A DNA stretch of 64,000 nt from Neodiprion pinetum (lineage: Eukaryota; Arthropoda; Insecta; Hymenoptera; Diprionidae), in contig NC_060232.1 in the NCBI RefSeq assembly GCF_021155775.2, forward strand, positions 28,279,922-28,343,921. Direction: 5' to 3'. The notes below the pieces were generated by a model, which worked only from the letters and a program-made list of their open reading frames with translations, was not told where the DNA came from and searched no databases. This document shows, in pieces, positions 47,963-60,415 of this stretch (the first letter of the stretch is position 1; every line of letters begins with the position of its first letter). The position numbers were made by a program, and so were the translations under genes.

Positions 47963-48193
47963 ATCGATACACCACTATCCACGGAAGACTGGAAGCGAAT
48001 TCGAATAATTGCCCACAAAAATTTTCCCTGGGAATTACTTCGATACATGTCCCATCAGTAATACTGATTCTCTGTTCTTCGTTTAAAGGAATTATAAACA
48101 AGGTTGAGCCCCTCGATTCAGTTTTTCTATTCACCAGAACTCAACACATTCTTTCTAACATGATCCTAAATCCTTCTCTCTACTACTACCACT
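47963..48193 (+). other. Possible internal exon, 231 bp, phase 1-1
   Basis: The acceptor-like sequence TTTTCTCGTCAG (ending 47962) and the donor-like GTAAGA (48194-48199) bracket 231 bases, exactly 77 codons' worth. One frame is open throughout in AT-rich DNA, part of a 117-codon frame at 47896-48249. Both ends would fall in phase 1, as in many exons that shuffle extracellular domains. The peptide includes DRYTTIHGRLEANSNN and two cysteines, and no domain is recognised. Other explanations are a decayed element or chance. Confidence 0.17.
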
Positions 48194-48470
48194 GTAAGAA
48201 GCATAAGGTGCAGACTTTCCGGCATAAAAATACAGCTATGCAATCGTAGCGAAGCCGGTAGGTTGATGTGCAGCATAGCGTAGCTAGGAATCAAATGCCC
48301 GCGAATTATTGGGCAGAGCGGGGAGAAAAGGACACCACGGGTACCGCGGCTGCATCGCTACATCAGCAGGATGCACGCCATGGTACTCTCTGCAGGCTGG
48401 TACTTCGCACGAAGAGCGATATAATTTATGCAGGCAGCGCGGGTGGTGCGGATGGAGGCAGGCAAAGCTG

Positions 48471-48496
48471 CTCTCTCTCTCTCTCTCTCTCTCTCT
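48471..48496. repeat. (CT)13 microsatellite
   Basis: Twenty-six bases of pure CT. Second of three CT/GA arrays in this neighbourhood. Confidence 0.97.
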
Positions 48497-50510
48497 GGGG
48501 TCTGTTTGTTTTCATTGAGCCACATAGCGTGATACGTTTGCGTAATGCGGTCTGTCCGTCCTGACGTCCCAGCTCTCGCGCCGGCGACGCCCGACGTATA
48601 AACGGCACGGATCTAGCGCACATACGCGGCCATATAACTCATCTGAGCGGCTATTTCGCGTCCTCTTTTATCTTTATTTTCACTCTCGTCCGGATGACGT
48701 TTACCGGAAAAGTAGCAGAACATTTGAGCCGCGAGAGTCCCCTGCGTTGAACACGCCACACGACACGTGTACGAGTTGACGATTTTCCACTCCGTATTTC
48801 GGCCCGAAAATTTCGCAACGTTTGATGGAATGCTCGAGGATCTAGGATCGCGATCATCCGGAACGTGCTTTTTAAGCCCCCCGTCACCAACGACAAGAAG
48901 GACGAGAAGGGTGGAGAGGACACGTGCATGACGCGTAGAGGCGCGACTGCATCGACGATCCTACGTATTCGTGAGGCGGTAGTGGGCAAGAGGGAGTGTT
49001 TTTAGGGGTTTTCTGATCGTCCGAGCGCCCCGCACCGGCACTAATCTTCGATACGCGACGATCGGATCCATCAATCTAGATTATAATTAATTGATAGCGG
49101 GATACACCCCTTGCGGTGGGTGGCAGTATCCAGTATTGCACGCGGGGTCCTGTATTGCACCGGGTATTAGGGTGACTGTCGGTCTGTCTGTTGTCGACTC
49201 TTTATCGCGCCCCTGGTGAGTCGTCTTATGCATCTTTCATGAGCCAGGCGGGCTTCGAAGGGGTCCGCGGTATCCGTAGTCGGTAACCCGTGGCCCGGAA
49301 CCCCGAAAGCCGTATAGCGAACGTCATCCGCTACTGTAACTCTGCCGCAGCCAGCTATTTGAATCGCACCTTATCGAGAAGACCCTTCGAGAGACTAGGC
49401 CACCAATGTTCCCATCATTCGTTGATACCACCCTCGAAAAAAAAGAAACCTCTTTCTAAAGAAATTCATCACGCGGCGCGTCGCAAGGATTTCTCGTTCG
49501 AACTCTCTTTGTCGGAGTTTGAAGCGGGACAGGAAAAGTTGAGATACGTTCAAGTCTGCGTTCTACAGGATGTGCAATCTTAACAAAGTAAGTATCACGC
49601 ACTGATTGATATCGAGTTTTTATTTTAACTAAAGCGGATTTTACGGACTGGTCGTCGACTCGACGATTTCAGACCACCAGATACGTAAAAATTGCTTCAA
49701 ATGGAATATAGCTGCGATCCTTTGTACTTTGTATTCATACCGATGAGGCGCTGGATACAGTGCCGACAAAAGAGCGGTACGTTGTACAAGAGAGACGTGA
49801 AGCGACGGTGGGCGAGGTTCCCATCAATAAGAGGAGTATGGAAGGTATCATAAAGATCAAGCCGTGTGTACGAGACGAGTCAGAAATTGAATAATCTTGG
49901 AAGAGAATACCTTATTCCGAAAAAGTAGCGACCCAAAAATAGTTATCTTCGCACAGCTACGGTTCACATCAAAGTGAAAATATTGATTAATTTGGAGAAA
50001 AGATTGATTCAGAATTCGCACTTTAAGCTACCGTCGTCACTCGGGTTGTTGCATCAAGTGCTCAAGGTATAGGTACCGGGTAGCCAAGGTTGATCTTGAT
50101 AGTTCATCTGAAGAGTTTTCTGAAACCTGAATCCTAATCCAAACCCAAGTTACATATACAAGTTTCCTTCGTGAGAATGTAAATAACTCGAATGGGGAAA
50201 CACATCCAGCACTTGAGAGATACAAGTATCTGGCAGCGAACTAGCGCACTATGATGATCTACTTGGCACTAGATTCCCACTGGAATAGGGCGGTCGAAAT
50301 GATGAGTGGGCGTGTATTTACCTACGCCAACGCTCAAGATGCATGCGAGAACAATATAATTTGACATTCTCATAAGCACACTTGTCTCCCATAAAGTGGG
50401 GGCGCATCTGTCGTAGGCTCCCGGATACCAACCTGCGGCTCGCGCACCGTTCGACGTAACTGGTCAACGATAAGTGTCCAGCTGTACCTGGCGCAGTTTC
50501 GCAGCTGGCG
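48497..50510. other. Mixed DNA, no recognised gene
   Basis: Short frames only. AT-rich from about 49600 to 50230. The run ATCACCACGCGGCGCG-type CpG patches do not mark a gene that I can see. Confidence 0.55.
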
Positions 50511-50511
50511 G

Positions 50512-50518
50512 TGAGAGA

Positions 50519-50549
<31 letters not shown>
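50512..50549. repeat. (GA)n microsatellite
   Basis: GAGAGAAAGAGAAA leads into about 12 perfect GA units. It is the third array and has GA on the plus strand, opposite in orientation to the other two. Confidence 0.97.
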
Positions 50550-52150
50550 GATCGGGTTGGGCCAGAATGCGTCGGCGGTTCCACGCGTTGGGTCTGTGGG
50601 CTAATAGCATGCAGGCGAGCAGCTCCCGTCGCCGGTCGATAGAAATTACCATTTTTATGGGTCTATCTCGTTTGCGTCGTATACTCACATGTTCACGTGT
50701 TCTCTTCTCGATGTTCACGCACGCGGCCACTTTGCCTACTCCCCCTCGTTCCGTTCGCAGTCTCCTTTATCTCCAAGCATTTGCGAACAATGAACGAACA
50801 AGCGAATCCGTCGTTCGGACGAAATAATCGTCCTGCCCGGTTGTGGTTAAAGAGCGCCAATTAACTCTGGCGAAGTTTACACACAGCGGCTATCATTTCC
50901 CGGTATGCAGGATTCGAGTACAACGATGGGCTGTCAAGTTCTGCGGAAAAATTGCGAAAAGAGAATTACCCGCCGCGGTATTCGAACAGCCTTCGGCCTA
51001 TGGGCTCGTTCTGCAACTGATGGATCTTGAGAGTTTTTGCAATCGCGGTATCGTTGCTCCGGCCGTGAAACCGTCACGGGCAGAAGCGAGGCTGCTGTTA
51101 GAGACAAACGGGATGGTGGTCTTGTTGTCCCCGGAAATCACCGCCCACTCTACAAACGCGCCAAGCCCCAACCGTTTCAGGAGTTCCTAAGCTGGGCTGA
51201 ACACCGCCTTTTCCGTCCTATTCTGAGGCTCCGTTTCTACATCGCACCACGGTTATATTATTTCAGTGGGAATCCTGAGCCTGGCGACGACCAGCCGAGC
51301 ACCTCTGAGCCATACTTTTATCAGAGGCACGATTCGGCAGGTGCCTCGATGATAACCTTTTCCGAAAATCACAATTCTCACATAATAATCTTACGGTGAA
51401 AATTCAATCTCGTCTGTAAAGAAGCGACAATGGGGGAAGTGTTTTTATCGCATTCCTCAATACCCCGAAAGCACGGGAGATCGATGATCGAAAATAAATT
51501 CAACCCGTCGAACGACCTTTGGATGCATGCTGAATGCATACGAATGCGTCGACGCGCACGTAGATTGATAGATGCGCGGGTATTCGAGAGCCTCTGCACA
51601 AGTGCATACCCTCGCAATGGCGCATTTAGGTGTCTGTGTGAGAATATACGGGCGTTTTCCGCACCGTCAGTCGACACGTGTGTGCGGCGACACGGCGCGT
51701 GTAATGTGCGTGTAGCACGGGCCGCGCTCTCTATAGGGTGTTTAGTGTGTATAAACGGGGGAATGTTCGGCGGGTCGGGGGTCGGGGGTCGGAGGGCCGC
51801 GGGATATCGGAGGGCTGGAGAGGGCCCGAGGGAGCCGGCGCGTCTGCGCCGCGGTCGCCATGGACACCGCGCCTGTACGCCCAGAACACGCGCGCGATCC
51901 CCTTTAATCACTCCATCTCGTTCCGTCTCGTTCTGTCACTCGGCCGCCCCCGCAGCCCCGAATCACACGGGCGGAACTCCGCGCGCTATTCTGCGACGAT
52001 TCCAGAAGTCCTGCGCATTTTTCTCGTCGTCTTGACTACCCTGTGCGTACCCGAGTCGAAATTTAGCGCCTACTTTAAAGGTGCTCCTACGAAGGGCTTA
52101 AAGATAGTAAAAATTCACGATTTACCAAGCTTAGGTTCAAAGTAGGGTAT
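50550..52150. other. Mixed DNA ending in a CpG-island-like block
   Basis: 51540-51990 is CpG-rich. It holds repeated TCGGGGG units at 51772-51796 and many CGCG motifs. A 201-codon plus-strand frame (51430-52035) with a true ATG and a 177-codon minus-strand frame (51378-51911) overlap here. Neither shows a domain, and their lengths follow from base composition. A promoter is possible but unplaced. Confidence 0.4.
51772..51796 (+). repeat. (TCGGGGG)n G-quadruplex-like repeat
   Basis: G-runs of three, five, five and then GGAGGG separated by TC. A short tandem repeat and quadruplex candidate. Confidence 0.75.
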
Positions 52151-52272
52151 GCTTAGAACCTCCCTTAGCCCTTCAGAGGTAGGGTTAAAGCTGCTTGTTT
52201 GAAACCCTCTTTTAACGCGCAAAGTCATAACTCGCTGATAAAGGTCCATCGATTTTGATGGTGGAAATATAA

Positions 52273-52353
52273 AAAATACGATTAAAATGTATAAAATTAA
52301 ATTAAAGTCCCAATACATAGGAATTGGTTTGGACAGGCGTTTAATCGTATTTT
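52273..52353. repeat. 14-bp perfect inverted repeat
   Basis: AAAATACGATTAAA at 52273-52286 is the reverse complement of TTTAATCGTATTTT at 52340-52353, with 53 bases between. It could be a small folded transcript, a remnant of a miniature inverted-repeat element, or chance in AT-rich DNA. Confidence 0.7.
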
Positions 52354-52570
52354 CTGTATATTCAATCACTTAAAAGGGTTATCATATCCGTGAGAACGTT
52401 GAATGAATAGTTGAAATGCGATACTTAATTTTCAAATGTTATTAAAACTTATAAAAATTATCTCGAAATAGCCCTTGGATTATTAATTACGAACACTTGA
52501 ATGTCGCCGCAATAATATATCTACAGAGGAAGAGTTACAGGTCCAATGGAGAAGCTAGAGATTGAATAGC

Positions 52571-52757
52571 GTCAAAACAGGTTCAATCGTCTACTGGAAG
52601 CGTCAAAGTAGGATTTGGTACTTCGATTTTTAAGAGTTGGAGGTTCGATGTAGAATTTGTTCTTAAATTTTTTAGACTTAGAGGGTCAATGTAGGATTTC
52701 TAGGTTTAGTTTCCTTCAAAGTAGGTTTACATGAACCTTAATAGGGTCAAATGAAGG
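52571..52757 (+). repeat. Degenerate GTCAAAGTAGGATTT repeat family
   Basis: Related units start at about 52571, 52602, 52643, 52685, 52715 and 52746, at spacings of 30-42 bases, and share a GTCAA-GTAGGATTT core. It looks like a decayed tandem array. Confidence 0.5.
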
Positions 52758-53200
52758 CCCTAAATTTCGACTAAAGTACAGAGGCACTCGAAAGATCATT
52801 ATGCTATATGGAAAATTGTTTCCCTACTTTGATCGAGAAAATTTATTTCGTTCAAATTGGTCCTTCTCTTGGGTAAATCTATATTCAGGGTTTAGTCACG
52901 CGAGGAGAAGAACATCTAAAAGAGAATGAAATGGGTTCAACTTGACGAAGAAGATAAAAAGATAAATCAGTTCTAAACTAATTATTACTCGTATAGCAAG
53001 AAATGCAACGTGCGTCTGCTAGCCATTTCTCAAATATTTTTACCAAGATTCCAAATACGAGTATATACCAATTCGAGGATTCTCTTTTTAATAAACAAAG
53101 GATCTTTTCGAACAACGAAGCCTCCAATCACCCGACAAAACAATCCAGACACTTAGTTCCATGCTAGTAAGTACGTTATGAGGAGGTAAAAATCTGTCAC

Positions 53201-55947
53201 CCGAAGAGGAAAGTTATCTCGGTGACCTCGAACTGGACGAGAAGCGGTATAGACTGCCAAACAGCTCGGTTCGTCAAAGATGATTGGTCATGCGAAGCTG
53301 GGTTTCACGGTTACGAAAGTAACTTCGATGGATGGACGGACGGATCGACGAATGCAGGCGAAAACCAGAATGCTGGCGATAGCAGGACATGGCCGCCACT
53401 GCTGGCTGGATGGCCGGGAAAAGATACGCTCCACTACGCACTCACGCACTCTCGTTACTCCCCCGCCAACCGTTGGCTGTTCTTCCCTCGGTGCTCGGCT
53501 CAACGAGTGAACCGACAAAGGCCTGAATAAGCCTCCGGCAATGGCGGGCGATTTTACCGTTTCTAGACATGAGAAAAAAACGGAGGATCTACCGTATGGA
53601 GAATGTAATAATTTCCAGTGTCATTTTTTGTAAAATTGGCGCTCGGCCGATGTATCGCGAAACGTGAACCGAAAAATTTTTTTTTTCGATACTATCTCAA
53701 TCTCGAAGTTTCGTACTGGAAGTGCAGGCATTTCACGTCTTGAGGTCAGTCACGGGGCTGCAAGGGAGTAAGATTTAGGTGAATAGAAGTTCCCGAGAGT
53801 AATTCTTGGCAAACTCGAGCTAGTATCCTCTAATTGAAACATACGAGCGAAGGAGGCTTTTTATTCCAACAATGGGCAGAAGATTTCAAATTTTTTTGCA
53901 ACAAAACGAGGGGTTGTATCAAAAAATCACGATGCTGACCTCGAGCGAGTTAAATATGTCCGATAATAGCGCGAGTAAATTTTATTCATTTTGTGCGCAA
54001 GATTTTTTCCGCCCAAACCTATCCCTTGCCACAAGGTGTATCGTATTGCTCCACCCCCGTTGGGAAACAAGGAAACGCTATCAAGACAAACGTCGGTAAC
54101 TGGTAAATTATTGCTTAACTTTTTGCGGCTGGGTAATATGGTAATTTATACGGTAATCACCAGCCCTTGGACGCGGACAGCGGGACCAGCTATTCGTCAC
54201 TGACTTGGCCAAGCGCGAGGCGCTGCCACGCGGGTAGCGCAAGCCGGAGATACCGCAGGGAGTATTCACGCCAAAAAATGAATCGGGCAAGGGACGAGGC
54301 GCCCAGGGTCAGCGTTTGTTCCCGGAGATGGTCGCCCGGTGTGAGGGAAGCCTGCGATCCCTGAGATCGAGGGAGGGGGAGGAGGACAAGATGATGGATG
54401 GCTTCTCCCTCCCCGCAGCCCGGCTGTGCGAAGTGAGGGCGTCCCGTAGCTGACGACGATGCTGACGCTAATGAGCAAAATATGAGGCGCCACCCCCAAC
54501 GTCTCCGTCGCCCCGGCGGCTCTCTCGACCTATCCTCCACGTCCCCGGCTTCGTCCTCCACCCCGTCGTTCCATCTTGCCTGCACTTCTATATTGATTCC
54601 CGTTGTGCCAGTCAGCGGTGAACGCGGAGGATGAGAAAGAAGCGGATTCAGACATATTCCGAGTTGTGATTTGCGGGAAATTACTGCGGAATGTGCATTC
54701 GAAAAGCGGATCACTCCATATTCCGCTGGTATATTCGATCGTGGTTTGCTTAACCGCGGCGGATGAACTTGCAGCGTTGATGGCTAAAAAACTCGATGTT
54801 TACTGAACTGTGTCTCTTTTTCACTGAATTCCTCGAGCTGTATCACACGCGGAATACGTACGTACTAGAAAGCTGCTATTGAAAGCGAACGAGTTGACCG
54901 GCTTTATTGAAGATTGACTTTATTGGTTTTTACTCGCTTGATAACCGGCAAACCCATCAATGACCGCTTAACGGCATCCCCCGATAGTTTACTGCCGCGT
55001 TCACCCCGATGTTTACGGTTCAGTTGACCGTACTTGACTTCAGCTAAAAATATACATCGACGTACCTATGATACTGATAAATCTGTTCCAAGCATATTTT
55101 ACGTAGCATTCGATGAAACACGGAATCGAGAGAACTGATTAGCACTCGTATTGTAAAATTCAATATTAGTGTTTAGGTATTCGTGTGAGCCTGATCAGTA
55201 TTTGATTGTTCCACCAGATACGTCGTCTATTAAAATCCAAACTCCCAATTCGATATCAGTTAGACGGTCGGCCCTAAAAAATAAGTTTCTCCCGGTTGTT
55301 TACGACCGTTTCTCACCCCTGACTAGCAGGGTTTTCGAAATCTACATATCTGCATAATGAGGCAAGGACTTGAGCCTATACACATGTCTAGAGTGAGCGA
55401 ATGTCGCTCCATCGTCGCTGCGTGCTTGCCCACAACGGTTCGAACAGTTTCAACCGATTTTGTAACGTCCGTATCACGCGAGTGATTTCGATTAATATCG
55501 ATCATGCCAGTAATTCTGTAGTTGCCCCACACCACGCTGGAGCTTGCATCGTAACGCAGTACCGAAAAGTGGAAACATGATGCTTAAGCTCCCTCAGACA
55601 CGACGCAGCTGACGAGCGTGGATTATCAACACGGCCTCGAAGATTGTTCGGAGTTTCCGCCAATAGAGGGGCTTCAGGGTTTTAGAGTAGGGGGGAAGGC
55701 CTGAAACAAAACTAATTAATTTGGCAAATCATCGCATCGCAGTGTAAACAGGGTGGTTCGATCTGTCTTCTCCGCACAAAGGGGGGTGTCGAAGCCGAGA
55801 GCGAGGGTGGCGTGTAAGGGTGGTGGACGGACGGGGGTGGAACGGTATGAAGAGGCGAAAGGGAGGGAGGACGGTGGCGTCGGAGAATAAAAGGGGGCTG
55901 AGGAGGATGAGAGGAGAGAGGAGGGATATCAAAGGGGAAGAAGATGA
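53201..55947. other. Mixed DNA, no recognised gene
   Basis: An A5-T10 run lies at 53672-53686. A 174-codon minus-strand frame at 54190-54714 (GTG start) is GC-driven and overlaps plus-strand frames. AT-rich from about 54800 to 55350. No domain or RNA gene is seen. Confidence 0.55.
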
Positions 55948-56487
55948 GGGATATCAGTCCCTCGAGCAGCCGCAGACTCAACTTCGCGGACCCCATACTT
56001 CCGTAGCTCTCAACTGCAGAGTCCGCCGGTGAAAATTTATTGCAACCGTACTAAAACACATTCTCTCCTCCGGGTCTTTGGCGTCGGTGTTTTCCTCGAA
56101 GGCGAAAAATACTTCGAGTACCTACCCAGAGCTGAAGGTGATGTTCGCATCGCGCATCCACGACGCCGGATATCTTTCATCGGATTATTTTTCTCTGAAG
56201 AAGGGTTGAGAGAAGACGCGTGTGGGGCGATCATCGCCGACGATCGGAAAGATTTGCTCCTCGGTATCGCTCGTAACTTTTCACCAGAATGTCAATTCGA
56301 TACTCGGATCATGCCTCCGCCCCTCGAGTCGCATGCTACTTTTGATTTCGGAGGGGTTGCAGGCTTACCCACCGCCAAGAGGGACTCCTGGCTTTTTTCT
56401 TACGCCGCGTTCTTTATCTTATCGCACGGTGAAAATCGACTCGGGAGGTCAAGGCGGCCACGCGATATTGCCCCGACTTTACAGTAG
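55948..56487 (+). other. 180-codon open frame without early ATG
   Basis: One plus-strand frame has no stop from 55948 to 56487. It has no ATG in its first two thirds, so it would have to be an exon. The central part (FSEEGLREDACGAI and onward) reads as protein-like with mixed charge and hydrophobicity. I see no domain. Another plus frame (56222-56557) and a minus frame (55712-55996) overlap it. An AG acceptor with a clear pyrimidine tract is not evident at its start. Confidence 0.12.
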
Positions 56488-56557
56488 TCCGCGGCCGCCT
56501 TCCTGCCCTCTTCGCACAGCCACCTTAACATACACAACCGACTTTCTTAGTAACTAA

Positions 56558-57050
56558 GTACCCGGTTACACGCTCCTCCGATCGAGGCCGTCTTCCAGGA
56601 TTGACCGAACCAGTCTGGACTCACCCCTTGAACTCGGCTCCTGATTGCCGCCGCGTATATTCTTCATGTGATATTTAGACGTTACGCGAAACGTGCGATC
56701 GAGAACGAAGATATCGACGTCGTTACGCTGACCAATGACCGCTATTTTTCACGGGTGATCGTATCAATTTGCATTTGGTAAACTGCGGCCTAGTTTTTCG
56801 CCCAGGGTTGAAGTTATGTTTGAATTTTTCTTTTCATAATCATTGATCTCTTTACCTGGAACTGCACCATCGATACCATTGAATTTGTCACTCAGCTCGC
56901 AAAGATCGCGTAGCTATTGCAGTCTGCTCTATAGTACACGTATTATGCAAAAAGAGAGAACGAGAAGTAGTGAAAAAAAAAAAAATTATCAAGAAACAAA
57001 GTCGTGAGCACCCCTACAGCCCAGTCGAGATCTGCGAAGCGGCGCGGAAC
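56558..57050. other. AT-rich non-coding DNA
   Basis: No gene. An A13 run lies at 56973-56985. Confidence 0.65.
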
Positions 57051-57086
57051 GGGGCTGCGAGGGCGTCGGGCTCCGGGGGACGGGGG
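57051..57086 (+). repeat. G-quadruplex-like cluster
   Basis: Five G-runs (4, 3, 3, 5, 5) within 36 bases, directly downstream of an A13 run and AT-rich DNA. Confidence 0.7.
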
Positions 57087-60000
57087 TGTTCTTTCCCTCC
57101 GTGACGGAGGAGTTCGGAGTGCCGTTGAATATGCATGAGACTCCGCGTCCTATCTACCGACCTAAAAACATCGAATCAGCCCCCCGCAAATCCAGCCACT
57201 CGCCAATCAATGTCCTGGACAGCTGAGCCGCGAACGTCACGAGCATTTTTCCCGTTATAAAATATACTTGTAGCCATGGAAAAAAGAAAACAAAAATGAA
57301 CGAGAGACAGTAAAAGGAGCCCTATTTTATCCAGATGTCAAAAAATACAGGGAACCGATTTTTGTTACGCTGTGCAGCGAATTGGAGACACGAATCCGTT
57401 CATACCGTGAAAATTTATCCATGGTCCAAATTACTTCCATCATATGTACTCCGGTAAAATCTTTTACAGTATATGGTTTCCAAAAATTATGATGTTTTCA
57501 ACGGTTTAACAGTGAACTTGACATTGTGAAGTACTCTTATAATAAGGATAAAGATGTGAAGTATAATGCTGCAAGATACGAGAGGCCGGAATTGCCGCTT
57601 CAAATTTTCATCATTATCCAAGATCCGCGTAAATTTATTTACATAAAATACGCTTCCTATCCTTGGACATTTTTTCCTACGTTGCAGATTGAGCGAGGAC
57701 GTTACAGCTTCCATTCGTGCCAGTAGCCAGTCACTTTCGTGCGTGCTTTGAGCTGCAGAGACGACAACAGCGACGAAGATGATGGACGCTTCTGTTTACC
57801 ACTGTAAGGTAGGTACTTTTGACTTTCTGACTCGACGATTTCGGCACCGTCGCTTAGAGCTGCTAGCACGCCTCAGTATATATGTAGTATATACGCCTTT
57901 TCCACGCATCGCTTAATGCATTCAAATGATATTCACACGTGGCACAGGAGCCAGCTAGGCCGAGTGGCGTAAGATCTGCAAAAGCACCTCGCGCGTACGA
58001 CTACCGTCGGTATTTTTGCGGCAAAAAATGAAAAGAACTCAATCACCGCTGCAACGATCACTCGCGCATACTGAAGCGATGCAGCTATTTTTAAAATGAG
58101 TCGCATGCCCGCAGCAACCTGAATAATATACGCCGATGAAATCGGAATGTACCGCAACGATTATTACGAGCTATGTAATTACTGAATTTCTCACGTAATC
58201 AGTTTCAATGAGAGAGAACACAGCGTGGTGGCTCGCCGAATGAAATATGGATGTGCGAGCTGCACCACTTTCGATTTTCAGGGGCGCGCGTCTGCTCCGC
58301 GCTCGAGATATGCTTGGAATTCGTGATGTAATGCTGGTTAAATTATTGAGGTAGGTTACCGATTCTTAGCGCAGATCTATCGCTCGCTGCATACATACAT
58401 ATTTAATATCACGGGCTTGGCACAATGTTACATCTTAATGCGGAAGGAGACCAAAGCCATCGTTGTTTTAGCACTTGTAAATTAATGAGCCAGTTATTAA
58501 TAATAAATAGCATATGGCGGTATGACCGAACAAGGTCTCGTGTGTTTTCATTGCAAAATTTTGTACCTTGGCCAGTTGTATTCGAATACACCGCCTTTCT
58601 CCAACAAAATATGGCAGAAGATTATTGTAGCCATCTTTTTTCACTCAACTAAATTCACAGCGACCGATTTGAGGTTCGAAGTTACTTAAAAATGCAAACT
58701 AGAACAAGAGTGAAAAAAGTTTGTTATAATTGTAATCGAAATATTTTCGCCAACACTCTCTCCACCTAAGGTGAATTTGTTATTTAAATTTTCGTTGAGA
58801 AGGTTTACTTCGTGATACAATTCAGATTTCAATCTTTTTTCAATGTGATTATGATGGGTCGTAATGACTATAGCAGATATCATCTTTTCGAGGATATCTA
58901 TTGACGAATGGCAGTGAACGATTCTATTTTTTTGTCCTAATTAATTATTTGAAGTTAAAAAATTTGAATTCAAAAAGCGAATCCAACGCCTTTCTGAAAT
59001 ACTAAATCGTTCCGTTATTCATCCAACTCCGGGAAGCAAAAGTTTCAAAGTAGACTTTTTATTTGCATAAAAGAATTGCATACCTAATACGTATTTTCGG
59101 AATATAAATTCTATTTTTAGCCACAGATGCGAGCTGCCGCAGTATATTATTCCCACTGCAACGTGATCACTCTGTACAAATAATGTAAAGAGATTTCCGT
59201 ATGCCAGCGATCTAATCTTATATACTCTGCGAAAGCGTATAGGGATTTCACATGCATACTCAACCTGTGGTATAATAATATTTTACGCCGCACGTACAAC
59301 TTCATAGTTATAATATGATATACGAATTTTTATAGCTGACTGTGGTCACAGCGAAGCGCAGAGACGAATTTGGCCTGCCAAGACGGTCCGTTACTACTCC
59401 ATGGGGTAGCCTGGTTCGAAAATCAGATTTCTCGATGCTTTGTAGAAATGATTCTTCTGCTCGAGCTCCGCGGTGGTTGCGGGATCAAACTCGGTGCTCG
59501 GCCGTGTTGCACGGTGAATAAAACGAGCGACCGACAACAGCAACAAACCGTAAACCGGGCATAAAGCAGAAATTTTGTGGCGCATTTATTATCGAGTCCC
59601 CGGTGCGGGCGAATGCCGTATACACCGTCACCATGTGTATAGGTATACAGGTAGGTAGCATGTGCGTATAAGGCATGGCTACGGATCCTCCTAAACGACG
59701 AGGAAACGAGGCGGTAAAAATAACAGTCAAATTGCGAAGCCGTGAAGAAAACTTTTTACGGTCTTGTCGGTCTTAGCAGAAGAGTACACTTCGCAACTTT
59801 TCCCGTGTACTTTAAACCTCACCATAAGCTCAGCCATCCGTTGAATTGATTTCTGAATAATCGCATACGGCATAGGAATTTGTTACAAATTTGTACCGTG
59901 GTCGAAGTTTCCCCTTCGAAAGAAAAAAAAAAAGAAAAGAAACGGTCAGGCACTCGATTCTCCGTTCAAGCAGATGGACATAACTATTTTGTATGAAAAA

Positions 60001-60300
60001 GTATCCTCTCCCCTGCAATAGGTCTCGTTGTAAAAAGATTCGAGTTCTGGTAAAGCTGCGTGGGTTGTACAACCATGAAACTCTTGCAAATACGTCCAGC
60101 GACCGGCTTCGGAAGGTGCTGGTGCCATCTGACGGTGAGCTTTCGAGTGCAGGTAGCCATTTTGTTTCTGGAGGTGGCCAGAAGGTCGCCGTGGTGTCGC
60201 GGCACACCCGCGCATGTCCATTGGTCCCTCCCACGGCTTCCTCCAGGTCCTCTCCTCTCCTCTCCCGTCGCTCCACGCCATTCCTCTCGCGTTGACGCTT
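57087..60300. other. AT-rich DNA, no recognised gene
   Basis: 57240-57720 and 58140-59340 are AT-rich. Frames are short or, at 59830-60524 on the minus strand, lengthened by simple repeats. A GGCCGAGTGGCGTAAG stretch near 57958 resembles a tRNA A-box but has no matching T-arm. Confidence 0.6.
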
Positions 60301-60304
60301 CGCT

Positions 60305-60340
60305 GCTCTTGCTCTTGCTCTTGCTCTTGCTCTTGCTCTC
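60305..60340. repeat. (GCTCTT)6 hexanucleotide array
   Basis: Five perfect GCTCTT units and one GCTCTC. The minus-strand frame through it encodes an (EQ)n run. Confidence 0.95.
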
Positions 60341-60387
60341 TTCTCCTCCAGCACGTCGCTATCCCGGGGCGACGGGTAGTGGGAGGT

Positions 60388-60415
60388 AAGTGCCAAGTGC
60401 CAAGTGCCAAGTGGC
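60388..60415. repeat. (AAGTGCC)4 heptanucleotide array
   Basis: Three perfect AAGTGCC units and one AAGTGGC, 47 bases after the hexamer array. Confidence 0.95.

Larger units (their letters stand above)
52151..53200. other. AT-rich block with degenerate repeats
   Basis: The composition changes abruptly from the CpG-rich DNA before it. No gene. It contains a 14-bp perfect inverted repeat (52273-52286 with 52340-52353) and a family of degenerate GTCAAAGTAGGATTT units. Confidence 0.65.

Noticed and set aside
51378..52035. 201-codon plus and 177-codon minus frames
   Set aside because: They overlap across a CpG-rich block. No domain, and composition explains both.
57956..57990. tRNA-like A-box GGCCGAGTGGCGTAAG
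   Set aside because: No T-arm (GGTTCGANNCC) or acceptor stem pairing follows at a suitable distance.
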